From: Qipengyuania intermedia
Lineage (GTDB): Bacteria > Pseudomonadota > Alphaproteobacteria > Sphingomonadales > Sphingomonadaceae
Assembly (NCBI RefSeq): GCF_019711615.1
Contig: NZ_JAIGNS010000002.1
Coordinates: 228,501-292,500 of the forward strand
DNA: 64,000 nt
Direction: 5' to 3'
Shown here: one piece after another, positions 16,712 through 24,485 of the stretch
How positions within the stretch are numbered: the stretch's first letter is position 1
Layout: the number at the start of each line of letters is the position of its first letter
Translations under genes and position numbers: made by a program
The notes under the pieces: generated by a model
Seen by the model: only the letters and a program-made list of their open reading frames with translations
Told to the model about the DNA's origin: nothing
The model's database searches: none

Positions 16712-17887
16712 TCAGGAAGCGGTTTGCTCGTCGTTTTCGTCGCTGAACACGCTGGCAGTAAACAGCGGCTCGCCGAAGATGAAGCCGACCAGGTTCGGCC
16801 TGCCGATATGGTCGAACAGGGCGGTCAGCATCAGCAGGATCGGCACCGAGAGCAAGGCGCCGAACGCGCCCCAGATCCAGGTGAAATAGGACAGGGCGAT
16901 CAGGATCATGACCGGGTTCATGGTGAAGCGCGCGCCCAGGATGGAGGGCGTGATAGCGTTGGCCTCGATCGTATGCAGACCGAGGTAGGCGAGGGCCGGG
17001 ACAAGACCCAGCAGGACCGTGTCCGCCGTCCCGATCCCGAAAAGCGCGAGGAGGCCGACCATCAGGGTCGGGCCGATATAGGGCAGGAAGTTGAGGATGG
17101 CCGCGAGCCCGCCCCACATGATCGGCGCATCCACGCCGAGCGCCCATGCGCCCAGCGCCACGATCACGCCTACCACCGCGTTGATCCAGCCAACGGTGAG
17201 GATGTAGGCGGCCACCCGGTCCTGGACCTCCCGCAATACGCGCGCCGCCTTGATGCTGGTCCCGAAGCTAGTCCGGCCGAACAGCAGTTTCTGGCGCAGG
17301 CGAATGCGCGATTCGATCATGAAAAAGGCCATAAGGAGGGTCAGGATCACCTCGATCACCACCGTCGGGGTGGCGAAGGCGATTTCTTCGAGGAAGCTCG
17401 GAGTGGCAAGGACGACCTCGCGCGGCTGCCCTTCGCGGGCCATCAGGTCGGCCAGCTGGTCGTTGACCTGCGCGACCCATGAAAAGCGTTCTTGCAATTC
17501 GCCGAACCGTTCGCCCACGCGCTGCACCAGAGCCGGCAGCTCGTCGAACAGTGTGATCGCCGGTTGCAGGATGAGCGCGAGCGCCAGCAGCAGGATCGCG
17601 AAAAATATCAGCAACGAGACCAGCGAGGCGAGCGCATTGGGGAGGCCCCAGCCGTTCAGCTTGTCCGCCAGCGGAGAAAGGATGACCGTGAGGATCACGG
17701 CCGTGACCACGGGCAGGAACACGATGGCCCCGATCGAGAGAACGAAGGGGAGGGCGAGGAAAAGGCCGACGCCCAGCAATAGCACCAGAGCAGAAATCAG
17801 CCGCAGTTCCTGCTGCGCAAAGGCATTGCGTTGCCCCTGCCGGCGAACCGGGGGCGGGGTTTGCGGGGCAGGCACCTGGTCGGTCAT
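16712..17887 (-). CDS. AI-2E family transporter (PerM-like membrane protein)
   Basis: A 391-residue integral membrane protein with about eight helices. N-terminal hairpin helices (about 30-85), a central amphipathic region (about 115-185, with coiled helices), and a C-terminal membrane half (about 220-365) containing the family motif GGLAAILNFLPYIGPTLM and the PVMILIALSYFTWIWGAFGALLSVP block. Family members transport varied solutes, including sodium/proton exchange; autoinducer-2 export is documented for only a few. It starts 52 nt after the ecfG stop on the same strand and so may be cotranscribed with nepR-ecfG. Confidence 0.87.
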   Translation of the reverse strand: MTDQVPAPQTPPPVRRQGQRNAFAQQELRLISALVLLLGVGLFLALPFVLSIGAIVFLPVVTAVILTVILSPLADKLNGWGLPNALASLVSLLIFFAILLLALALILQPAITLFDELPALVQRVGERFGELQERFSWVAQVNDQLADLMAREGQPREVVLATPSFLEEIAFATPTVVIEVILTLLMAFFMIESRIRLRQKLLFGRTSFGTSIKAARVLREVQDRVAAYILTVGWINAVVGVIVALGAWALGVDAPIMWGGLAAILNFLPYIGPTLMVGLLALFGIGTADTVLLGLVPALAYLGLHTIEANAITPSILGARFTMNPVMILIALSYFTWIWGAFGALLSVPILLMLTALFDHIGRPNLVGFIFGEPLFTASVFSDENDEQTAS

Positions 17888-17939
17888 GTCTGGCCTATGT
17901 GCCGTGCAGCGGTCGGCGGGACAAGTTCGGGCTTTCCCG

Positions 17940-18548
17940 TCAGTTGCGTGACGCCATGCCCTGGCCGGCGGCGACTTCGTCGAGCTCTTCCAGGATTGCG
18001 CGATGGGCCGTGTCGTCGTCGATCGAGCGCTTGGGGATCGATCCGTCTGCGAGCATCGAATTGAGCGTTGCGCGCGCACGGCCCACACGGCTCTTGATGG
18101 TCCCGACAGCGCAGCCGCAGATGTTGGCCGCTTCCTCGTAGGAGAAGCCGCCGGCACCGACGAGCAGCAAGGCTTCGCGACGTTCGGGTGGTAGCGTCAG
18201 CAAGGCACGGTGCATATCGGACAGGTGGATCGGTTCTTCCTGTCCGGCAGGTGCGGTGAGCACCCGTTCGGCAACCGTCTCGTCATATTCGCCGCGGAAG
18301 CGATTGCGGCGCATGTCGGTCAGATAGGCATTGCGCAGGATCACGAAGGTCCAGGCGCGCATGCTGGTGCCCGGCTGGAAGCGTTCCTGTGCCGCCCAAG
18401 CCTTGAGCAAGGTTTCCTGGACGAGATCGTCGGCCATGTCCGCACGGCCGCAAAGCCCGCGTGCAAACGCACGAAGGTGCGGCACGACGTCAGTCAGTTC
18501 GCGTTTGAAATCGGCTTTCTCGGAAGCCGTCCGCTGCTCACTTTCCAT
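17940..18548 (-). CDS. ecfG: general stress response ECF sigma factor, EcfG family
   Basis: A 202-residue sigma factor with sigma2 (about 18-85, LVQETLLKAWAAQERFQPGTSMRAWTF split over regions 2.1-2.4) and sigma4 (about 110-165, LTLPPERREALLLVGAGGFSYEEAA with HTH VGTIKSRVGRAR). No sigma3 is present. The FQPGTSMRAWTF and NRFRGEY stretches are typical of EcfG. EcfG directs the alphaproteobacterial general stress regulon from GGAAC-N16/17-CGTT promoters. Its ATG overlaps the nepR stop by one base (TGATG). The order nepR-ecfG and the nearby phyR identify it securely. Confidence 0.95.
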   Translation of the reverse strand: MESEQRTASEKADFKRELTDVVPHLRAFARGLCGRADMADDLVQETLLKAWAAQERFQPGTSMRAWTFVILRNAYLTDMRRNRFRGEYDETVAERVLTAPAGQEEPIHLSDMHRALLTLPPERREALLLVGAGGFSYEEAANICGCAVGTIKSRVGRARATLNSMLADGSIPKRSIDDDTAHRAILEELDEVAAGQGMASRN

Positions 18549-18730
18549 CAGTCCTTCGAGTCCAGCTTCGACAAGAGGTCCTTGAATGTATCAGGAAGTG
18601 GCTCATCGACAACGGAATCGTAAAGCTGGCGCAAGCCATTCGCCCATTGGGGCTGGCTTTCGCTCTTACTCTTCGACGTCCGGTCTGCGCTTTCGGGCAG
18701 CTTTCCTTCGGAAGATGCAGGGGAAGTCAT
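18548..18730 (-). CDS. nepR: anti-sigma factor NepR
   Basis: A 60-residue protein. The conserved core is WANGLRQLYDSVVDEPLPDTF followed by KDLLSKLD, the two-helix segment that binds EcfG in resting cells and PhyR after stress. The N-terminal half is Ser/Glu-rich and disordered, as is usual. ATG at 18730 is chosen because the protein length and MTSPASSEG start fit the family; an in-frame codon at 18763 would add 11 residues. Translationally coupled to ecfG and preceded by an exact EcfG promoter. Confidence 0.93.
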   Translation of the reverse strand: MTSPASSEGKLPESADRTSKSKSESQPQWANGLRQLYDSVVDEPLPDTFKDLLSKLDSKD

Positions 18731-18818
18731 CGTGCTGAAAATAAGTCCTTGTCCTCGCAACAAGCGGTCCGGTGGGTACCGGCCCCATCGCTGCTTACGA
18801 TCCCTCTAGTGCACCCGT

Positions 18819-18843
18819 AACGTCGCAAACGGGATCGGGTTCC
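18819..18843 (-). promoter_or_regulatory. EcfG-dependent promoter of nepR-ecfG
   Basis: On the minus strand GGAAC (18843-18839) is separated by exactly 16 nt from CGTT (18822-18819), a perfect match to the alphaproteobacterial GSR consensus. It lies about 89 nt upstream of the nepR ATG and implies positive autoregulation of the sigma factor. Confidence 0.85.
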
Positions 18844-18963
18844 AGCCGCGCCCATATAAATAAGTGGACTGCCCGCCGCCTTGGAACCATCCGGTGCGCG
18901 AGGGATATTAGGGGGCAGACCGCAAGACCAGACGGGGAAGAACAGGTGGTTGAGGAAAGGCTC

Positions 18964-20622
18964 ATGCGCAAGGGGGTGCGCCAGCGATGGCTGGTCGACT
19001 ATCCGCGCTTGGTTCCTCTCGCCATTTTTCTGCTCGTTGCCGCAGTCACCGCGCTCAGCGTTTTTTCGATCGAGAGCGGACAACGCATTCGCGAGGAAGC
19101 AGAGCTGACCCGCAAGGCGCAGGCCATGGCGTTCGCGATCGAACGGCGGGCCTACTCCAACTCCGCTTTCCTCAGGGCTGCCGGCGCGCTGTTCGGCTCG
19201 CAGGACGAAGTGGATTCCGAGACCTTCCGCCAGTTCGTGGCAGAGCTGAGGCTGGATTCCGACTATCGCGGCGCGGAAGGTATCGGCTGGGCCCCGGCAA
19301 TCGATTCAGGGCAGGTCGCAGAAGTCGAATCCGTCCTGAACCAGGGCAAACTGCGCTCGCTCCGTCTCCGACCGAGCATTGTCGAAGAACCCCGCTCGCA
19401 ACTGGTCCCGGTGCTGTTCCTCCAGCCCGATACCCTGCGCAACCGGCGTGCGCTCGGCTTCGACATGTATTCCGAGCCTGTCCGGCGCGAAGCGCTCGAC
19501 GAGGCGACCCGTACCGAGCGACCGACCGCAACGGGCCGTGTGACGCTGGTGCAGGAAGGGGGCGGCAAGGAGCCGGGCTTCCTGATCTATATGCCCGTGT
19601 TCGAGGGCGGCATCGGAAATAGGACACTCAAGGGCTTCGTCTACAGCCCGTTTACCGCATCGCAGTTCCTCACCTCTGCGGCCGAACTCGTCTCGGGCGA
19701 AGAAACGCCTGTTCGCTTGTTCGATATCGACGAGGGCGAACGCGTGCTGATGGCACAGCGGCAGGGCTGGGATCCGGATCGCTCGACGGTCGATCGCCAG
19801 GTCGACCTGGCAGGCAGGGAGATGCTGCTGGTCGTCCAGGCGAGCAATGACAACACGCTCTCATCGCTCTCGATGATCACGCTCCTGTTCGGACTGGCGG
19901 TCGCCAGCCTGCTACTGGTCGTCGCGCGCCTCCTGACGCAGCAGGCGCAGGAAGACAGTCGCTCGCTCGACTGGTTCGCCGAACAGAACTCGATCCGCAA
20001 TTCGTTGACGCGCGAGCTCAATCACCGGGTCAAGAACACGCTCGCCAACGTGCTTTCCATCGTCTCGCTCACGCGCCGCAGGGCGGAGAATCTCGACGAT
20101 TTTGCCGAAGGCATCGACCAGCGCATCCGGGCCCTTTCGGCAACCCACGATCTTCTGACCCAATCTGAATGGGGCACCACCCCGATCCGGTCGGTCATCG
20201 AAGTCGAACTGGCGCCCTATGCCAACGATGCCGATCACGACCTCGTGATCGAAGGGCCGCCGGTCGAACTGGCGCCCAACGATGCCCTGTCGCTCGGGCT
20301 CGCCATCCACGAACTGGCGACGAACGCTGCGAAATACGGCGCGCTCAGCACCAGGGGCGGGAAGGTGTCGATTATCTGGACGCTCGTCAACGAGCGGCTC
20401 GCCCGGATCGACTGGACCGAGAGCGGTGGTCCGCGCGTAACAGAGCCGACCAAGCGCGGCTTCGGCACGGACCTTATCGAAAAGATCGTGGCCCATGAGC
20501 TGCGCCATCCGGTCGATCTGGAATTCCTGCCGACCGGCGTGCGCTGCAAGCTGCTGGTGCCGGTGCGCGAACCCAGCGAATTTGCGCTGAGAAGTCCGCC
20601 GACACAGCTTGAGGAACAATAG
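18964..20622 (+). CDS. CHASE-domain sensor histidine kinase, HisKA_2/HWE class, probable GSR input kinase
   Basis: A 552-residue membrane kinase. A first membrane helix (about 16-35, VPLAIFLLVAAVTALSVFS), a periplasmic CHASE domain (about 75-285, with EGIGWAPAI and RNRRALGFDMYSEPVRREAL), a second helix (about 302-325), then a kinase core with phospho-acceptor His354 in TRELNHRVKNTLANVLSIVS and an ATPase part with HELATNAAKYGALS and RGFGTDLIEKIV. This kinase class typically phosphorylates PhyR. It is divergent from nepR-ecfG and convergent with phyR, the classic GSR layout. Start at ATG 18964; GTG 18946 is a possible alternative. A terminator hairpin follows. Confidence 0.9.
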   Translation: MRKGVRQRWLVDYPRLVPLAIFLLVAAVTALSVFSIESGQRIREEAELTRKAQAMAFAIERRAYSNSAFLRAAGALFGSQDEVDSETFRQFVAELRLDSDYRGAEGIGWAPAIDSGQVAEVESVLNQGKLRSLRLRPSIVEEPRSQLVPVLFLQPDTLRNRRALGFDMYSEPVRREALDEATRTERPTATGRVTLVQEGGGKEPGFLIYMPVFEGGIGNRTLKGFVYSPFTASQFLTSAAELVSGEETPVRLFDIDEGERVLMAQRQGWDPDRSTVDRQVDLAGREMLLVVQASNDNTLSSLSMITLLFGLAVASLLLVVARLLTQQAQEDSRSLDWFAEQNSIRNSLTRELNHRVKNTLANVLSIVSLTRRRAENLDDFAEGIDQRIRALSATHDLLTQSEWGTTPIRSVIEVELAPYANDADHDLVIEGPPVELAPNDALSLGLAIHELATNAAKYGALSTRGGKVSIIWTLVNERLARIDWTESGGPRVTEPTKRGFGTDLIEKIVAHELRHPVDLEFLPTGVRCKLLVPVREPSEFALRSPPTQLEEQ

Positions 20623-20661
20623 GCCCGGCCAGGCAGGCTTGCCGGAGCAGGACACAAAAAA

Positions 20662-20700
20662 CGCCGCCGGGACATGGGTCCGGGCGGCGTCTTGCTTTTG
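20662..20700 (+). terminator. intrinsic terminator between the GSR kinase and phyR
   Basis: CGCCGCCGGGAC and GTCCGGGCGGCG form a 12-bp stem with a 4-nt loop, followed by TCTTGCTTTT on the plus strand. On the minus strand the hairpin is followed by TTTTTTGTG, so it could end both convergent transcripts. Confidence 0.85.
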
Positions 20701-20709
20701 GGGCGTAGA

Positions 20710-21498
20710 TCAGCCCAGCGGGCGGCTCGATCCGAAGAACAGGGCCTGGCTGATGGCAGCGCGCACCGTCTGTTCCTGGAACGGCTTCGTCACGAGATAG
20801 GTGGGTTCGGGACGATCGCCGGTGAGCAAACGCTCGGGATAGGCCGTGATGAAGATCACCGGTACGCTGTCGATCGCAAGAATATCATCGACTGCATCGA
20901 GGCCCGAAGATCCGTCGGCCAGCTGGATGTCGGCCAGCACCAGGCCGGGCGTCTTCTGGGCGACCACTTCCTGTGCTTGCGTGCGGGTGGCGGCGGTACC
21001 GCACACCTCGTGACCCAGAGAAGTGACGAGGTCTTCCAGCTGCATCGAAATGAGCGGTTCGTCTTCGATGATGAGGACGCTGGTCGAGCTTTCGCGGTCG
21101 ATTTCGCTGACCGCTTCCTGCACGAGGCTCTCGATCTCGGACGGCTCGACTTCCATGATCTCGCTCGCCTGTTCGACGGAGAAATCCTCGAGCGTGGTCA
21201 GCAGCAAGGCCTGCCGGTTCAGCGGCGTGATCGATTTCAGCCGATCCTGAGCGGCAGTCTCGTGATCACCTCCGGCCGGTTCCTGCACATCGAGATAGGC
21301 GCTCGACCAGACTTTGTTGAATGCGCGGTAGAGGGGGACGCGGCCACCCTCCAGCGACGCCTTCAGGTCGTCGTCTGCCAGAGCAGCTTCCAAGGTTGCG
21401 CGTACGAACGCGTCACCGGTTGCCTGAGATCCGGTAAGTGCCCGCGCATAACGGCGCAGGTAAGGCAAGTTTTTCGCGATTTGGTCACCAAGCGACAT
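20710..21498 (-). CDS. phyR: GSR response regulator PhyR (sigma-like domain plus receiver)
   Basis: A 262-residue protein with an N-terminal EcfG-like domain (about 1-125, LPYLRRYARALTGSQATGD and LNRQALLLTTLEDFSVEQASEIM) that mimics sigma factor and binds NepR, and a C-terminal receiver (about 138-255, SVLIIEDEPLISMQLEDL) with phospho-acceptor Asp190 in LVLADIQLADGSSG. Phosphorylation frees the sigma-like domain to capture NepR. ATG at 21498 (MSLGDQIAKNLP) matches the family start. Preceded by an exact EcfG promoter. Confidence 0.96.
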   Translation of the reverse strand: MSLGDQIAKNLPYLRRYARALTGSQATGDAFVRATLEAALADDDLKASLEGGRVPLYRAFNKVWSSAYLDVQEPAGGDHETAAQDRLKSITPLNRQALLLTTLEDFSVEQASEIMEVEPSEIESLVQEAVSEIDRESSTSVLIIEDEPLISMQLEDLVTSLGHEVCGTAATRTQAQEVVAQKTPGLVLADIQLADGSSGLDAVDDILAIDSVPVIFITAYPERLLTGDRPEPTYLVTKPFQEQTVRAAISQALFFGSSRPLG

Positions 21499-21527
21499 AT
21501 AACCCCTTCCGTGGTTTGCGCGCATTG

Positions 21528-21552
21528 AACGCGCCGCCGAGCGAACGGTTCC
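21528..21552 (-). promoter_or_regulatory. EcfG-dependent promoter of phyR
   Basis: On the minus strand GGAAC (21552-21548) and CGTT (21531-21528) are separated by 16 nt, an exact consensus match. It lies about 30 nt upstream of the phyR ATG and supports feedback control of phyR by EcfG. Confidence 0.85.
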
Positions 21553-21641
21553 TAGTTCCGCTCGGGAAATCATGATGTTTGACAAATGTTTCAATCGAAG
21601 CGACCAAGTGCGCGCTGGAGAGGGTTAATAAGGGGGTGCGA

Positions 21642-22388
21642 GTGTTCGAGATTGCTGAGCCCTATGCGTGTCAGGAATGTCCGCTGCAGGACTGTCCCGG
21701 ACTGCGCCCGCTCGACGATGCACAGCTGGCATATATGCAGTCCGTCAAGGATGCCGAGTTCAGTTGCGAGCGCGGCGACATCGTTCTCAAGGAGGGCGAT
21801 GAAACTGACCACCTTTTTACCGTCCTGGACGGGGTGGCAATTCGCTATCTCGAGCTGGAGGACGGTCGGCGCCAGATCATCAACTTCATGTTCCCCGGCG
21901 ATCTCATCGGCCTGCAGGGCGCCTTCGACGAACCGCTGAGCCATTCGGTCGAGGCGGTCCTGCCGCTGCGCCTGTGCCGTTTCCGTCGCAGCGACTTCGT
22001 GCATCTTATCAGGGAGCACCCGCGGCTCGGCTTCGACATTACCTGGCTGGCGGCCAAGGAAGAAAACGCGCTGGAAGGGCATATCGTATCCCTCGGCCAG
22101 CGCAGCGCGCGCGAGCGGGTCGTATACCTTGCTGCCTGGCTGCTCGACCGTGCGCTTGCCACCGGCATTGCGCGGGACGGCAACAAGCTATCGATGGCTA
22201 TCACGCAGTCGCAGATCGCGGACATGCTGGGCCTGTCGCTCGTTCACACCAACCGGACGATCAAGTCGCTCGATCGCGACGGGCTGGTCCAGTGGAGCTC
22301 TCGCGAAATCTGTGTTCCGGACATGGACAAGGCGGCGCAGTTCGCCAGTTTCGAGCGGTCCGAAAAGGGGCACCGACCCTTCGTCTGA
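21642..22388 (+). CDS. Crp/Fnr family transcriptional regulator
   Basis: A 248-residue regulator. Near the N-terminus is a cysteine cluster C10-X2-C13-X4-C18 (YACQECPLQDCPG), then a cyclic-nucleotide-binding-like beta barrel (about 40-140) and a C-terminal winged HTH (about 165-230, MAITQSQIADMLGLSLVHTNRTIKSL). A further Cys sits in LRLCRF. The cysteines hint at an Fe-S or redox sensor, but the third spacing differs from E. coli FNR (X5). GTG at 21642 is chosen because AAGGGGG lies 5 nt upstream; an in-frame start at 21579 would add 21 residues. It follows phyR divergently and precedes the candidate small RNA. Confidence 0.85.
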   Translation: MFEIAEPYACQECPLQDCPGLRPLDDAQLAYMQSVKDAEFSCERGDIVLKEGDETDHLFTVLDGVAIRYLELEDGRRQIINFMFPGDLIGLQGAFDEPLSHSVEAVLPLRLCRFRRSDFVHLIREHPRLGFDITWLAAKEENALEGHIVSLGQRSARERVVYLAAWLLDRALATGIARDGNKLSMAITQSQIADMLGLSLVHTNRTIKSLDRDGLVQWSSREICVPDMDKAAQFASFERSEKGHRPFV

Positions 22389-22428
22389 ACCGGCGGAAGA
22401 AAAAAATTCAAAAAATTTCGATGGGCGG

Positions 22429-22453
22429 GGAACCCCATTCCCGTCGAGACATT
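22429..22453 (+). promoter_or_regulatory. EcfG-like promoter candidate of the small RNA
   Basis: GGAAC at 22429-22433, a 16-nt spacer, then CATT at 22450-22453. This differs from the GSR consensus CGTT at one base. A start site would be expected around 22457-22463, immediately before the predicted 5' hairpin. Confidence 0.4.
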
Positions 22454-22456
22454 TCT

Positions 22457-22548
22457 ACTATGTCACCGCCGAGACCCCCCTCCCGTCCAAGCGGCTGGTG
22501 ATACGATCCCGAAAGGCCTTCGCTCCAAGAGAGCGGAGGCCTTTTTTC
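22457..22548 (+). ncRNA. candidate GSR-linked small RNA with C-rich loop
   Basis: The stretch between the Crp/Fnr gene and the convergent response regulator folds into two hairpins. The 5' one pairs TCACCGCCG (22463-22471) with CGGC-T-GGTGA (22492-22501), leaving a 20-nt loop (22472-22491) that holds CCCCCCTCCCG, an anti-Shine-Dalgarno-like run. The 3' one is an intrinsic terminator. No convincing ORF is present; a 13-codon frame from ATG 22460 lacks a ribosome site. The design recalls Caulobacter GsrN, a stress-sigma-dependent RNA acting through a C-rich loop. It could instead be only the 3' UTR of the regulator gene. Confidence 0.5.
22513..22548 (+). terminator. strong intrinsic terminator
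   Basis: AGGCCTTCGCTC (22514-22525) pairs with GAGCGGAGGCCT (22531-22542) with one G-T pair and a 5-nt loop, followed by TTTTTCTT. It ends the candidate small RNA and could also end the Crp/Fnr transcript. Confidence 0.92.
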
Positions 22549-22623
22549 TTGGACAGCAGGCAAACGGCGAAAAACAGGCAGGTCCGATCTGCCGCGGGCG
22601 CTTTGTAGAACGGAAGGGAGAGG

Positions 22624-23025
22624 TTAGCCGGGGCGCAAGGCGCCGCGCAGGCGCGAGATCATGCCACGCTTTTCGGGCTGGCACAGCACATCGACCAGTA
22701 CGGCGGGATCATAGGGCTTTTCGAGGATGCTGCCCATTTCGGCGATATGCTCGGGAATGTCCTTGGGCTGGCCGGTCGAAAAGATGATCCGGGGGCTGTC
22801 GGGACCCAGTGCCTTCACCAGCTCCGCTATGGCCCAGCCATCATCGCGGTCGGCGAGGTGCACGTCGAGAACGATCGCGTCGGGCTGTTTGCGGCGCAGC
22901 GCCTCGAGCGCAAGGTCGGTCGTCGAACAGATTTCCACCTGCTTGACGCCCGCAGCTTCGAGCGCGTCTTCCAGCATGACGCCAAGAATGGCCTCGTCTT
23001 CCACGACAAGGACATGTTCGGGCAT
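22624..23025 (-). CDS. single-domain response regulator (CheY-like)
   Basis: A 133-residue receiver without output domain. The acidic pair is in VLVVEDEAIL, the phospho-acceptor Asp in IVLDVHLADRDDG, the Thr in RIIFSTGQPKDIP and the Lys in ILEKPYD. Single-domain regulators next to GSR loci can act as phosphate relays or sinks for PhyR kinases (for example SdrG in Sphingomonas), which is a reasonable but unproven role. A short basic C-terminal tail (KRGMISRLRGALRPG) follows the domain. Convergent with the Crp/Fnr gene and the candidate small RNA. Confidence 0.9.
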   Translation of the reverse strand: MPEHVLVVEDEAILGVMLEDALEAAGVKQVEICSTTDLALEALRRKQPDAIVLDVHLADRDDGWAIAELVKALGPDSPRIIFSTGQPKDIPEHIAEMGSILEKPYDPAVLVDVLCQPEKRGMISRLRGALRPG

Positions 23026-23180
23026 TTTGCAGGTAGATGATGGCGCGCGTGCGATGATGGTCGGTCCCGATTGATAGGCCCGTGAATTCGGCGCCTATTC
23101 CCGAAAGGACGAAGGGGCCAACCGGTTCCCACCGGCAACACAATCGGACGCAGAGTTGCCCCGGCGCAACGTTTCCGGGC

Positions 23181-24338
23181 TTACAGAGCCTTTTCGTAGA
23201 CCACGTATTCGCGGTTTATCTGGCTATCGATCGCATCGGCGATCGCCTTCATCCCCTGGTTGTCGTCGAGGATCCAGCCGATCTCGCCGCGGCGGGCCTT
23301 GTACTTGGTCGCTGCCACATCGCGGATTTCGCTGATCATCATGAAGGCAAGCTGGCTCGCGAGGCGCGAGTTGTGCAGTTCCTTCAGCACGCCCATCAGC
23401 GGTACGCGCATATCGGCCTGCTTTGGCTTCTTGAGCCAGCGCAGCAGCTTGAACCAGCCGAACGGCAGCAGCTTGCCGCCGATTTCCTTCAGCGGGCGGT
23501 TGATGTCGGGGAAGGTGAGCATGAACGCGACCGGCTTGCCGTCGAGTTCCGCAATCATGTTGAGATCTTCATGGATGATGGGCCGCAGCTTCTTGCCCGC
23601 ATGCTCGATCTCGGCTTCGGTGAAGGGGATGAAGCCCCAATTCTTCGACCATGCATCGTTGAGGATATGGAGGATCGTCTCGACTTCCTCGTCCCACCGT
23701 TTCTTGTCGACCTTGCGCACGTGGATGCGCTCGTTGCGCTCGCCCGACTTCACGATGCGGCGGATCAGGGGCGGGAATTCCTGCTGCACGTCGAGATCGT
23801 AGGTGAGGAGGCGCTTGGCTTCGCCGTATCCGGCCTGCTCGATCCACTGCGCATAGTGGGCCGGGTGGTGCCCCATCATGATCATGGGGGCATGGTCTTG
23901 GCCGCTGACCAGCAGGCCCGGTTCTTCCCAGATGGACAGCGAAATCGGGCCGAGGGCGCGCGTCATCCCGCGTGAGCGCAGCCATTCCTCGGCCTTGGCA
24001 AGAAGGGCGCTGGCCACCGCCTCGTCCTCGGCATCGAAATAGCCGAACAGGCCGGTCCCGGGCCCCATGCCCTGTTCGCGTGGCAGCTCAAGGGCGAGAT
24101 GGTCGATATGGGCCGAAATCCGTCCGACGGGCTTTCCGTCGCGGCGGGCAATGAAAAGCTGGACGTCGGCATGCTCGAAAAACGGGTTTTTCGCCGGATT
24201 GACCAGTTCCAGCTGCTCGGAGCGTAATTGCGGGACGAAATGCGGCTCCCGCGCGGAAAATTCCCGGCCCAGGTCGACAAAGGCCGCGCGCCCTTTCTTG
24301 CCATTTGCCTCTTCGATTACGATATTCTGGTCAGCCAC
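23181..24338 (-). CDS. GNAT-like N-acetyltransferase family protein (YghO-like)
   Basis: A 385-residue cytosolic protein. The N-terminal part has FVPQLRSEQLELVNPAKNPFF and FIARRDGKPVGRISAHID; the middle has MTRALGPISLSIWEEPG and ILNDAWSKNWGFIPFTEAEI, all typical of a large bacterial family annotated as N-acetyltransferase, with a GNAT-like fold split over two lobes. The substrate is unknown. GTG at 24338 is chosen because GGGAAG lies 6 nt upstream; an in-frame ATG at 24419 would add 27 residues of unrelated sequence. Stands alone, divergent from the desaturase. Confidence 0.75.
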   Translation of the reverse strand: MADQNIVIEEANGKKGRAAFVDLGREFSAREPHFVPQLRSEQLELVNPAKNPFFEHADVQLFIARRDGKPVGRISAHIDHLALELPREQGMGPGTGLFGYFDAEDEAVASALLAKAEEWLRSRGMTRALGPISLSIWEEPGLLVSGQDHAPMIMMGHHPAHYAQWIEQAGYGEAKRLLTYDLDVQQEFPPLIRRIVKSGERNERIHVRKVDKKRWDEEVETILHILNDAWSKNWGFIPFTEAEIEHAGKKLRPIIHEDLNMIAELDGKPVAFMLTFPDINRPLKEIGGKLLPFGWFKLLRWLKKPKQADMRVPLMGVLKELHNSRLASQLAFMMISEIRDVAATKYKARRGEIGWILDDNQGMKAIADAIDSQINREYVVYEKAL

Positions 24339-24485
24339 GCAGCACTTCCCTTGTTCAGCCGGGGTTAGCCCTGCGTATGGCACATGATCTTTGTCAAGGA
24401 ATCGCGCGCGACCGATCACTATGATCGAGACCCGAGACTGTCATTTTTCGCGCCGATCCACTAAGGCTCCCCCCAGGAAACGACC

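Noticed and set aside
18883..18910. GGAAC upstream of the CHASE kinase on the plus strand
   Set aside because: No CGTT or near match lies 16-17 nt downstream, so it is not counted as an EcfG promoter.
22459..22501. Leader-peptide-like 13-codon frame in the candidate small RNA
   Set aside because: No ribosome-binding site precedes it, codon content is Pro/Arg-rich without a regulatory run, and the hairpin structure explains the segment better.
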